In this document: positions 44,901 through 52,844 of the stretch, piece after piece | How positions within the stretch are numbered: position 1 is the first letter of the stretch | Layout: each line of letters opens with the position of its first letter | Assembly (NCBI RefSeq): GCF_002483235.1 | Contig: NZ_DLHN01000022.1 | Span: 1 to 64,000, forward strand | DNA: 64,000 nucleotides | Direction of reading: 5' to 3' | Source: Pedobacter glucosidilyticus | GTDB taxonomy: Bacteria; Bacteroidota; Bacteroidia; Sphingobacteriales; Sphingobacteriaceae | Translations under genes and position numbers: made by a program | The notes under the pieces: model-generated | What the model saw: the letters and a program-made list of their open reading frames with translations, nothing else | The model's database searches: none | What the model was told of the DNA's origin: nothing

Positions 44901-47900
44901 CATCCAGTTTACCATCACCATCCATATCTCCAATAGCTATACCAGAGGCATCGTTTCCTGTTAGAAAATTTTGACTGTTAACAAAACTTATAGAGCCACT
45001 TACAGAAACATTTCTCAAAATACTAATAGTACCGTCATTTGTACTTGATACAGCTATCTCTGGCTTACCATCGCCATCTAAATCGCCAATAGCTAAAAAT
45101 GATGGGGTTGAACTTACTGCTAAATCTACTTTACTTGCAAAACTTATATTACCTATGGTAGATGTATTTCTTAAGACAGATACACTATTTGAGTTTTGGT
45201 TTACTACAGCAATATCCAACTTACCATCTCCGTCTAAATCTCTTATTGCAATGGCAACAGGCTTTAAACCAACCGAAAAATCAATTTTTGCGGCAAAGTT
45301 TGAGGTATTTCCAGCTGTGGTATTTCTAAATATTGATATGGTATTTGAATTTGAGTTAGCTGCAATTATTTCCGACTTTCCATCTCCATCCAAATCTCCT
45401 ATTACAACACCATAAGGAATACTCCCTGCAATAATATCCGTTTTTGGATTCATAGAAATAATTCCTGTTTTTACAGGATCAAATAATGGATGAAAATTAC
45501 GATTGCTAGAGGCAGATAAACTTGTACTTAAATTTGAAACTGAAATTGGTGCATAAGTTGCTCCTAGAGGAACCGTTACCGTTAAACTGGTTGCGGTTGC
45601 TGCTGTTACTGTTGCTTTTGTTGCTCCAAAAAACACCACATTATTAGCTGCTGTAGCATTAAAGTTAGTTCCTGTGATGGTGACTATATCCCCAGGTTTG
45701 GCAGATGATGGACTAAAAGACGTGATGGTTGGAGGCGGAATCAATATCACTAAATTTTTATTTGCTCTTAATGAACCCGTTGCCCCTGGTGTTGGTAAAG
45801 TAAGAATAGCGTTTAAAGTTGTTGGTACACTGGTTATAGCACCTCCGTTTAAAGCTAATGCAGTGGTAGAGGTATAGTCTAAATCAGCACTTACATCTCC
45901 GGCTTGTACAGTATAGTTGAAAGTTAAAGTATTGGTTCCGGTACCGGATGTATAATTGATAATACGGTCTGTAGCACCTGTTTCTAGCGTTAATTGCGGT
46001 GTTCCTGTAACATTTACAGCTTCATTAAAAATTATAGTAATAGGAATCTGCTCTCCAGGTAGGTAGCTTCCATTTGTTTTTGTAGAGGTTACATTGGTAA
46101 TGGTTGGGGGTATTTCAGTATTTCGTAAAACGGATACTCCATTTGACTGCGAATTAGCAGTTGCAATATCTGGCTTACTATCTCCATCTAAGTCTGCAAT
46201 CCTTATAGATAGTGGAGATGAACCTACATTAAAATTAACCCTTGTAGCTAAACTTGAAGTGCTTATACTACCTACGGAACTCGTATTTCTGAAAATTGAT
46301 ACTGTACCAGAATTCGCATTTGCAGTTGCAAAATCTGGCTTAGCATCTCCATCTATATCACCAATAGCTAGGGCGTATGGGCCATTACCCGCACCAGTTG
46401 CAAAATCAACTTTTGTGGCAAAAGAACTGGATGCTATATTTCCTGTCGAATGAATATTTTGAAATACTGATAAACTATTGTTATTTCTATTTGCAACTAT
46501 TAATTCGGGTTTGCCATCTAAATCAACATCTGTAATTGAAACAGCCCAAGGTCCAAGTTCTGTATTAAAATCAACTTTAGTGGCAAATGAACTACTTGAT
46601 ATATCACCACCTACATGTGTATTTTGGAAAATAGAAACTGTGTTAATAGAAGCATTGGCAGTGGCAATATCAAGCTTCCCATCGCCATCTATATCTCCAA
46701 CTGTAATTGATTGAGGGGAAGCGCCTGATGCAAGAGCAAAATCAACTTTTGCGGCAAATGAATTAGTTGTTATAGAACCGCTAGATGCTGTATTTTGTAA
46801 TACAGAAAAAGTATTATGGCCAGGGTTAGCTGTTGCTATATCTGGCTTACCGTCTTTATTAAAATCTCCAACGGCAATTGATGTTGGCTGTAGGCCTGTA
46901 GCAAAGTCAACTTTTGCAGCAAATGAAGATGTTGTGATGCTTCCAGTAGTACTGGTATTACGAAATACCGAAACACTATGACCTCCATAATTTGCCACAA
47001 CAATATCTAACTTACCATCACCATCAAAGTCAGTAATTGAAACTGCAATTGGAAAAGTCCCTGTTGTAAAATCAACTTTTGTAGCAAATGAACTAGAAGT
47101 GATACTTCCACTAGAACTTGTATTATGAAATACAGATAGGGTATTGGATCCGTAATTAACAGCTGCCATATCTAGCTTACCATCTCCGTCTAAATCTCCA
47201 GTAGCAACAGAATAAGTTGAGTTTCCGGCTGAAAAATCTTGCCTTGGTGAAAAATCTAATAGTGAAATCCCTGTTTTAGATGGACTAAAAGTTGGTGTAA
47301 AATTACTTAAGGTTTGCGCTGATAAACTGTTACCTGTGTTTAAAACAGAAATTGGTGCATAACTTGCCCCTGTTGGTACGGTTACCGTTAAACTTGTAGC
47401 ACTTGCCGCGGTTACTGTTGCTTTAGCGGTTCCAAAAAATACCACATTGTTGTTTGCAGTAGCATTAAAGTCTGTTCCTGTTATGGTAATTACATCGCCT
47501 GGTTTTGCACTTAAAGGACTAAAACTGGTAATTGTTGGAGGAATTAAATCAGTGTTGCGCAATATAGCAATGCTATTTGAGCCAAAATTAGTCACCGCCA
47601 TATCTGGCTTACCGTCGCCATCCAAATCGCCAATAGCTACTGAATATGGATTTGTGCCTGTTGTAATATCTACTTTGCTAGCAAAACTCACTATACCACT
47701 ACTGCTTGTATTGCGTAATACTGAAACAGAGTTATCGTTAAAATTAGTTGCCGCTAAATCTGGCTTCCCATCTCCATCTATATCGCCAATGTTTACTGAA
47801 AAAGGAGATGTTACCGTGGCAAAATCAACTTTGCTAGCAAAACTGACTATACCAATACTACCCGTATTGCGTAATACACCAACAGTGCCAGCGCTACCAT

Positions 47901-48963
47901 TAGCCACTGCCAAATCTAGCTTTCCATCCCCATCTATATCACTAATGCTTACAGAGGAAGGACGTGTGTTAGTAACAAAATCGACTTTGCTGTCAAAACT
48001 CACCACACCGATACTGCTAGTATTACGTATTACTGAAACCGTATTACTATGAGAATTAGCTGTCGTTAAATCTGGCTTGTTATCCCCATCCATATCTCCT
48101 ATGGCTACTGAATTTGGGTTTGTACCTGTGGCAAAATCAATTTTACTAGCAAAACTCAATGTACTATTACTACTGGTATTGCGAATTACCGAAACTGTAC
48201 TGCTACTAGAATTACAAACTGCTAAATCTGGCTTCCCATCTCCGTCTATATCACCTACGGCCACCGCAACTGGATTTATACCTGCGGTAAAATTGACAAT
48301 ACTGCTGAAACTCAATACGCCAATGCTGCCCGTATTGCGTAATACACCAACAGTGCCATTGTTAAAACTAGCTATCGCTAAATCTGGTTTGCCGTCTCCA
48401 TCTATATCACCTATGGCTACTGAATATGGAGATGAACTTGTTGTAAAATCGACTTTGCTAGCAAAACTCACCGTACCACTACTACCAGTGTTTAGTAAAA
48501 TAGAAACTGTATTACTACCAGAATTAACAATTGCTAAATCTGGCTTCCCATCCCCATCTATATCTCCATTTGCTACTGAAAGGGGACGTGAGGCTGTGGC
48601 AAAGTCAACTTTAGGATCCATGGTGATTACACCTGCTTTGTTAGGGCTAAAAGTAGGGTTAAAAAACACTGTGCTATAAGTTGCTAATGTAGTAGCAGTG
48701 TTTAATAAAGTTATAGGGGCATAAGTAGCACCAGTAGGTACTGTTACAGTTAAACTAGTAGCTGTTGCCGTATTAACGGTTGCCCTAGTTGCACCAAAAA
48801 ATACCACATTGTTTGTAGTGGTGGTATTAAAGTTTGTTCCTGTTATCGTAACCGCATCACCCGGTTTGCCGTTTACAGGGCTAAAGGAAGTAATGGTGGG
48901 TATTTGTGCTAAGAGCGCTTTACTAAAAAATATTAACGTAAAAAAAAGTAGTGCTTTTTTCAT
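38971..48963 (-). CDS. giant T9SS type B surface protein: five IPT/TIG plus seven-blade FG-GAP/VCBS modules, YDG/MBG repeats, cadherin-like domain
   Basis: The 3330-aa protein has a signal peptide (ending KALLAQ). IPT/TIG domains begin near residues 22, 475, 1075, 1530 and 2115, each starting PTI(T/S/V)SF(S/A)P and KPGD. Each is followed by exactly seven repeats with the Ca2+-type DxDGDGKPD core, 35 in all, predicting seven-bladed propellers. Two Ig-like domains (PGEQIPITI, LGEIIPVKV) follow propellers 2 and 4. Then YDG/MBG repeats (about 2600-2900), cadherin-like and Ig-like domains, and the type B sorting domain (FSPNGDGINDVWKV, YYFFKF). Surface adhesin or glycan binder is inferred. PorP/SprF follows. 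Confidence 0.93.
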   Translation of the reverse strand: MKKALLFFTLIFFSKALLAQIPTITSFSPVNGKPGDAVTITGTNFNTTTTNNVVFFGATRATVNTATATSLTVTVPTGATYAPITLLNTATTLATYSTVFFNPTFSPNKAGVITMDPKVDFATASRPLSVANGDIDGDGKPDLAIVNSGSNTVSILLNTGSSGTVSFASKVDFTTSSSPYSVAIGDIDGDGKPDLAIASFNNGTVGVLRNTGSIGVLSFSSIVNFTAGINPVAVAVGDIDGDGKPDLAVCNSSSSTVSVIRNTSSNSTLSFASKIDFATGTNPNSVAIGDMDGDNKPDLTTANSHSNTVSVIRNTSSIGVVSFDSKVDFVTNTRPSSVSISDIDGDGKLDLAVANGSAGTVGVLRNTGSIGIVSFASKVDFATVTSPFSVNIGDIDGDGKPDLAATNFNDNSVSVLRNTSSSGIVSFASKVDITTGTNPYSVAIGDLDGDGKPDMAVTNFGSNSIAILRNTDLIPPTITSFSPLSAKPGDVITITGTDFNATANNNVVFFGTAKATVTAASATSLTVTVPTGASYAPISVLNTGNSLSAQTLSNFTPTFSPSKTGISLLDFSPRQDFSAGNSTYSVATGDLDGDGKLDMAAVNYGSNTLSVFHNTSSSGSITSSSFATKVDFTTGTFPIAVSITDFDGDGKLDIVVANYGGHSVSVFRNTSTTGSITTSSFAAKVDFATGLQPTSIAVGDFNKDGKPDIATANPGHNTFSVLQNTASSGSITTNSFAAKVDFALASGASPQSITVGDIDGDGKLDIATANASINTVSIFQNTHVGGDISSSSFATKVDFNTELGPWAVSITDVDLDGKPELIVANRNNNSLSVFQNIHSTGNIASSSFATKVDFATGAGNGPYALAIGDIDGDAKPDFATANANSGTVSIFRNTSSVGSISTSSLATRVNFNVGSSPLSIRIADLDGDSKPDIATANSQSNGVSVLRNTEIPPTITNVTSTKTNGSYLPGEQIPITIIFNEAVNVTGTPQLTLETGATDRIINYTSGTGTNTLTFNYTVQAGDVSADLDYTSTTALALNGGAITSVPTTLNAILTLPTPGATGSLRANKNLVILIPPPTITSFSPSSAKPGDIVTITGTNFNATAANNVVFFGATKATVTAATATSLTVTVPLGATYAPISVSNLSTSLSASSNRNFHPLFDPVKTGIISMNPKTDIIAGSIPYGVVIGDLDGDGKSEIIAANSNSNTISIFRNTTAGNTSNFAAKIDFSVGLKPVAIAIRDLDGDGKLDIAVVNQNSNSVSVLRNTSTIGNISFASKVDLAVSSTPSFLAIGDLDGDGKPEIAVSSTNDGTISILRNVSVSGSISFVNSQNFLTGNDASGIAIGDMDGDGKLDVVALNRSPNSISILLNTSTNGVLSFAPKSDFATETFSSFCSLADIDGDGKFDVLVTNTLGDPKLIIYPNTSTSGSISFGAVKSYDFFGGSFGIATGDIDGDGKPDIALTDFSFGLVSIYRNTSSSGSISLADKVDFSTGDQPLSVAIGDLNGDGKPDLVTANSGSIDKVSVLINAELPPTISSFAPLSAKPGDAVTITGTNFNTTTTNNVVFFGATKATVTAATATSLTVTVPIGATYAPITVLNTGLGLIAQSPSSFNPIYSPSKLTFANSDFEPKVDFATGNRPSALTTGDFDGDGYPDVAVVNSSDNNISIFRNTGNGTAIGFANKIDFATDNTPVSIQSGDFDGDGKLDLAIVNSSSNSISILRNNGSSGTISFETKQDYITQSNPGQIKIGDLDGDGKLDLVINEFGNNSFSIFRNTSNVGVITFASSNTLSTGAGSNPSALALGDVNGDGKLDIAITNFGASKLALYRNTSSVNTLSFVLDNSYDTQSFPLSIVIGDLDQDGKADIAVSNTNSNTVSFYKNTGTSAIISFADGQPNFAMDSPRELTMGDVDGDGQVDLAVANINASTINIFNNSSTSAFFSFDKTMHTAGTNPVSVALTDFDGDGRPDLVVANSNTLSNSISVLRNADIAPRVNLVSSSAANATYQLGEIIPVKVAFDRIVNVTGNPRLRLETGTIDQWANYISGSGTDTLTFNYTVQAGDVSTDLDYTSISALSLNGGTVKGITNVDANLTLASPGAAGSLGANKNIVIFIAPPTIVSFSPASAKPGDVVTITGTNFNTTPANNIVFFGATQATVNAATTTSLTVTVPVGATYGPITTLNSTTGLVAQSAVNFNPVYSPAKTKLTAGDFAPRQDFTTGSAPFSIAIGDLDGDGKSDLAVVNESSNTLSIYRNTSTNGSISSGSFAPKVDFATGNYPYSVVIGDLDGDGKPDLVVTNDGDRNVSIYRNTSTSGSITTSSFAPSINLATRNNPRPVALADLDLDGRLDLAVVSYTTNVVSVIRNKSTIGSITTSSFDPRVDLVVGSTPNSLAIADLDGDGKPDLAVANVSSNDISVFHNTSNIGSITSSSFATKVDFPTGAIPYGLAIADLDGDGKLDLAATSLTTNSVSVLRNTSSSGSITTSSFASRISIPTASFPYSLAVGDLDGDGKPDLAVTNSGSNSVSVLRNTSSNGSITSGSFVTKVDFTTGNNPRSLAIGDLDGDGKSDLVVTNINANSFSVLKNIDPPVISSSGTLTAMSTTYGTPSSAISFNVSGASMQAGIKVTPPTGFEVSADNTTFTSTLTVGTTGTINSTPVYIRLAANTPAGNYIGNIALSSLNADSVKIATISSTVNPKTLTVTGISIAQKVYDRTTAATITGTASLNGIVGSDNVTIGGTATASFNDKNVGAGKAITVTGNYTLGGTAATNYTLTQPTTGFTANITAKPLLVTATGVNKEYNANTSATVTLSDDRISGDVLTAAYTTATFNDRNVSTGKAVSVSGISISGTDAGNYTVNTTASTTANITAKALIITAADKQKFVGTANPVFTANYNGFVAGEDATVLITQPSFSTTAVLNSPLGSYPIAVSGATAQNYNISFVNGILQVIPGAPTSVSLASVTLFENRPSGTLAGTLSSTSDDPNAIFTYSLVTGVGSTDNASFVINGNQLQTASSLNFENKQSYQIRVRSTTQFGFSLDQTFTVNLSDVNETPTINAIANQRIYFREGVTERINLQNVTAGPETNQSVQTLVTSNNPSLFQSLSANNNQISYIINNGQTGTATLTVTVRDNGGTANGGADQTSRSFTLTVDAAPILTGTGTDIGSNLETPYTANPEIGKGLSSKLKLEAVDAQSYSWSGAGLSNYNISNPVASPSTTTTYTVTITNSSGFATTSSITVRVKDDYVIVADNNFSPNGDGINDVWKVQNIETYPNHELMIVDRGGRVLYRTRGYQNDWDGKIDGQPVDDGTYYYFFKFDDTSIRPVKGYITIIK

Positions 48964-49015
48964 ATTTTAAAATATATATGGTGCTTGTTTATCGCTTTAA
49001 TTTTTAAACATTCAA

Positions 49016-49053
49016 AAAAGCCTGTTAATAAAATAGTTTACTAACAGGCTTTT
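49016..49053 (-). terminator. intrinsic terminator after the 1127-aa T9SS cargo
   Basis: AAAAGCCTGTTA (49016-49027) pairs with TAACAGGCTTTT (49042-49053) around a 14-nt loop, between the two giant genes. Confidence 0.88.
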
Positions 49054-49062
49054 GAATTTTTG

Positions 49063-52000
49063 CTATTGTTTAATCATTTGCTTAGTTATGAGCTTACCTT
49101 CTCCAGATAATCTGATATTGTAAATACCGCTTCCAAGTTTGCTAATATCTAAACTGATGCTGTTTTCTTGCTTATCGATAGTTTGACTCATTAATATCTT
49201 ACCTGTTAAGTCTATCACCTCTAATTTTTGGTAAACATCAGCCTCAAAACTTAAATTAATTAAACTGATTGCTGGGTTAGGGTAAACTGTTAACTCTTTT
49301 GAACCAAACGTTACATTTACAGCTCTTACACCTAAATCTGTTTGTTTACCATTATCATCATATTGTATTAATTGATAATAATTTGAACCACTAGCTGGTC
49401 TAGTGTCTGTATAATCATACTGTGTTTGTTGTGTTGAGTTGCCTGCACCGGTTACTTTAGCTATGGAACTAAAATTTTTACCATCTGTTGATTTTAAAAT
49501 TTCAAAATAGCTGTTATTCGTTTCCTGTGCGGTTAGCCAATTTAACTGCACTGTTCCATTAGTTTGAAGTTTAGCTTGGTAACTTATTAATGATACTGGT
49601 AAAGGAACTATATCTGCATTCCTAATAACTGAAACATTATCAGAGTATTCGTTTGCAACTATTAAGTCGGGTTTGGTGTCTCCGTCTATATCACCTACAA
49701 TGACGTTTCTAGTTACTAGACCAGCCGTAATTTGAACTACAGAAGTGAAGCTAACACTACCAATGTTAGAAGTATTTGGTAAAATATTCACATTGCTAAT
49801 ATTCGTAGTCACCAAATCTGGTTTTCCATCGCCATCCATATCACCTAAAGCAAAAGAATCATGAGAACCTAAGAAAAAATCAACCTTTGTGGCAAAACTG
49901 ATATTTCCTGGTGTGGAGGTATTTAGAAAACATGAAATTCTTGCATCAAAACCGTAAGTTACTGCCACATCCAGTTTTGTATCTCCATCTAAATCGCCAA
50001 TTACCATAGAAACATCATATTCTCTAGTACTTCTATAAACACCATTTGCAAAATTTATCCCCCCATTTATAGATGTATTACGAAATACGCCAAATCCCCC
50101 ATCTACCCCTAATACCAAATCTAATAGGTTATCTCCGTCTATATCTGCTGCAGTAATATTATAGGTGTAAAGCGACCCAACAATAGTTGTTGGGCTACTA
50201 AAACTTATGCTTCCGCTTGAGGATGAGTTAGGATATATCAAAATCTCCAAATCTTTGGCAACTGCAATATCAGGTCTGCCATCGCTATTAAAATCCCCAA
50301 TGGTAAACCAAGAATAAAAGCTAGCGTTAACAACCAAAAATTCTTTTGCAGCAAAGCTAATATTGCCACTGGTTGATGTATTTCTAAATATTGAAATATT
50401 GGGACTAGCTGATGAATTAGATACAATTAAATCGGGCTTCCCGTCTCCATCTATATCGCTAATAATTACATTATTAGGAAAATCAGTACTAAGATCAATT
50501 TTGGCAGCAAAACTGTTTGTTGAAATACTTCCATTAGTTGCAGTGTTTCTTAGAATTGATATTGTATTACCAATATAATTTGCAACCACCAAATCAGCTT
50601 TTCCGTCTCCATCTAAATCACCACTTGCCGTAAATAAAGGGCTATCCCCAGCTGCAAAATCTACTTTATCATCCGTAGTGAATACACCTGCTTTGCTAGG
50701 ACTAAAAAGTGGATGGAATTTTTTTAAACTTTGGGCAGCTAAAGTTGTACCTGTATTTAAAACATTGAGATAATCGTAAGTTGCTCCCACTGGCACTGTA
50801 ACCGTTAAACTAGTTGCTGTTGCCGCTGTAACAGTTGCTCTTGTGGCTCCAAAAAACACAACATTGTTTGTTGCAGTAGTGTTAAAACCTGTTCCGGTTA
50901 TGGTTACCACATCGCCTGGTTTGGCATTTAATGGAGTAAAACTGGTAATTGTGGGAGGTAAATCAGTATTTCTCAATATAGAAATTATATTACTTTGATG
51001 ATGAGATGTTACCAAATCAGGTTTAGCATCACCATCTAAATCTGCTATAACTACAGAATGAGGATTATTTCCAATACTTAAATTTACAGAAGCGTTAAAG
51101 CTTAACATGCCACTGCTACTGGTATTACGTAACAATGAAAATGTATTTGACCCCAAAACAGGCACTACAAAGTCAGGCTTACTGTCCCCGTCTAAATCAC
51201 CTATGGAGAAATATTCATGAATATTACCAGTTGCAATATCAATTTTAGGATTAAGATTAAAGTTACCGTTACTACTGGCATTAAGAAAGACAGAAATATT
51301 ACTCGAGTTACGATTAAGTATTGCTAAATCAGACTTTCCGTCTCCGTCAAGGTCATCAATAGCAACCGAAACTGGTCTAGTTCCGGCAGTAAAATCAACT
51401 TTTGGATTAAAGCTAACATTACCGATACTACTTGAGTTCATGAATACAGAAAAATTACTGGAGCCAAAATTAGTAACAGCTAAATCAAGCTTTCCATCAA
51501 TATTTAAGTCTCCAATAGCAATAAATCTTGGGGAAGATCCGGCAACAACATCTACTTTAGATGCAAAACTAAGAATACCAGTAATACTGGTGTTACGTAG
51601 TATAGAGATATCGCCAGATGATTCGTTAACTACTGCCAAATCAGGCTTTCCATCTCCATCTAAATCACCAATAGATGATATACGAGGACTACTGCCCGTT
51701 GTAAAATCTATTTTGTTATCAAATGAACCTGCATCTAACAAACCAATTGTACTTATATTACGAAATACCGAAATACTAGATGAACCATAGTTGGTAACTA
51801 CTAAATCAGGTTTACCATCTCCATCTAAATCTCTTATCGCTACTGCAAATGGTTCACTTTCAGTTACAAAATCTACCTTAGTTGCAAAACTGGCTGATGT
51901 GATATTTCCAATACTACTTATATTGCGGTATACAGAAACCGTGTTTGAATTCTTGTTAGCAACTGCCAAATCAGATTTTCCGTCTCCATCTAAATCGCCT

Positions 52001-52446
52001 ACTGCTATAAGATGAGGGGCATCACCTGCCACTAAAACTTGCTCTGCCGCAAAATCTGTCGTTGTAATTCCTGTTTTTGTTGGGCTATAAACCGGATTAA
52101 AACTACCTAAGCTTTGAGCTGCTAAGCTAGTCCCTGTATTTAATAAGGTGATAGGCGCATAAGTTGCTCCAGTGGGTACCGTTACCGTTAAACTAGTTGT
52201 AGTAGCAGAGTTTACTGTTGCGCTAGTTGCCCCAAAAAATACTATATTATTAGCTGGTATGGTGTTAAAGTTAGTTCCCGTTATGGTAACTGCATCGCCT
52301 GGTTTGGCACTTGAAGGACTGAAAGAACTGACTGTAGGTGCCTGCGCCTTAACTTGAATTGAAGCAAATAATAAGCTTAATGATAAAAGTATAAGATTTT
52401 TTACTCTGAGTGGAGTATAAGATTTACAAGTAAAATTTGTAATCAT
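49063..52446 (-). CDS. T9SS type A secreted protein with two IPT plus seven-blade FG-GAP/VCBS modules
   Basis: From Met at 52446 the product is 1127 aa (an in-frame ATG at 52503 adds 19 residues before a signal peptide that is already late, ending IQVKAQ). Two IPT/TIG domains (TVSSFSPSSAKPGD, TITSFTPLNAKPGD) are each followed by exactly seven DGDGKPDL-type repeats, a fibronectin-like segment (LISYQAKLQTNGTVQLNW) and a type A sorting domain (VYPNPAISLINLSF ... GIYNIRLSGEGKLITKQMIKQ at the end). It is closely related in its modules to the 3330-aa neighbour but uses a different sorting signal. Closed by its own terminator. Confidence 0.92.
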   Translation of the reverse strand: MITNFTCKSYTPLRVKNLILLSLSLLFASIQVKAQAPTVSSFSPSSAKPGDAVTITGTNFNTIPANNIVFFGATSATVNSATTTSLTVTVPTGATYAPITLLNTGTSLAAQSLGSFNPVYSPTKTGITTTDFAAEQVLVAGDAPHLIAVGDLDGDGKSDLAVANKNSNTVSVYRNISSIGNITSASFATKVDFVTESEPFAVAIRDLDGDGKPDLVVTNYGSSSISVFRNISTIGLLDAGSFDNKIDFTTGSSPRISSIGDLDGDGKPDLAVVNESSGDISILRNTSITGILSFASKVDVVAGSSPRFIAIGDLNIDGKLDLAVTNFGSSNFSVFMNSSSIGNVSFNPKVDFTAGTRPVSVAIDDLDGDGKSDLAILNRNSSNISVFLNASSNGNFNLNPKIDIATGNIHEYFSIGDLDGDSKPDFVVPVLGSNTFSLLRNTSSSGMLSFNASVNLSIGNNPHSVVIADLDGDAKPDLVTSHHQSNIISILRNTDLPPTITSFTPLNAKPGDVVTITGTGFNTTATNNVVFFGATRATVTAATATSLTVTVPVGATYDYLNVLNTGTTLAAQSLKKFHPLFSPSKAGVFTTDDKVDFAAGDSPLFTASGDLDGDGKADLVVANYIGNTISILRNTATNGSISTNSFAAKIDLSTDFPNNVIISDIDGDGKPDLIVSNSSASPNISIFRNTSTSGNISFAAKEFLVVNASFYSWFTIGDFNSDGRPDIAVAKDLEILIYPNSSSSGSISFSSPTTIVGSLYTYNITAADIDGDNLLDLVLGVDGGFGVFRNTSINGGINFANGVYRSTREYDVSMVIGDLDGDTKLDVAVTYGFDARISCFLNTSTPGNISFATKVDFFLGSHDSFALGDMDGDGKPDLVTTNISNVNILPNTSNIGSVSFTSVVQITAGLVTRNVIVGDIDGDTKPDLIVANEYSDNVSVIRNADIVPLPVSLISYQAKLQTNGTVQLNWLTAQETNNSYFEILKSTDGKNFSSIAKVTGAGNSTQQTQYDYTDTRPASGSNYYQLIQYDDNGKQTDLGVRAVNVTFGSKELTVYPNPAISLINLSFEADVYQKLEVIDLTGKILMSQTIDKQENSISLDISKLGSGIYNIRLSGEGKLITKQMIKQ

Positions 52447-52503
52447 AAAGTGTCTAAAAATTAAAAAAGAGATTTTATTAAGAGCTTTTAATGCTTCATA
52501 CAA

Positions 52504-52844
52504 AACATATTAAACTTTTATGAGATAAAATTAGACTATCGTTTTGAATTTTTGTAGCCAAAAAAGACGGATATATAGCCAAAAAGGACATAATTATCAA
52601 TAATTGTGGAAATCAAGGCCCAAAAACATCACGAGAATTACATTTTTGGGCAAAAAATGACACAATTTAGCTTTCAGATATTGATTTAAGTTAAGCTGAG
52701 CTCTTTTTAATCGAATAAAAAGCCTTTTTATGGGCTCTAATAAAAGAAAATCTTATAAAATAGGTTAATTACCCAAAAAAATTAGAGATTTTGATACATA
52801 TAGCACATTCAATCTATCTACTATTTGTTTTATATAACTTTATA
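52504..52844. promoter_or_regulatory. upstream region of the type A cargo with direct and inverted repeats
   Basis: TAGCCAAAAA occurs at 52555 and again at 52576, exactly 21 bp apart. GCCCAAAAA (52618-52626) and TTTTTGGGC (52643-52651) form an inverted repeat with a 16-nt spacer. Both lie 110-205 bp before the cargo start. A weak AGCC/GGCT hairpin with T-run at about 52719-52740 may end the AraC gene. No gene is seen. Confidence 0.4.

Noticed and set aside
41165..48679. Long open frames on the plus strand opposite the giant T9SS gene
   Set aside because: They mirror the repeat period of the minus-strand gene and read as repetitive Pro/Ser-rich peptides; they follow from repeated codons, not selection.
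38971..52446. Regularly spaced DNA repeats as a possible CRISPR array
   Set aside because: The period is about 160 bp, the repeats are in a coding frame and diverged; there are no cas genes.
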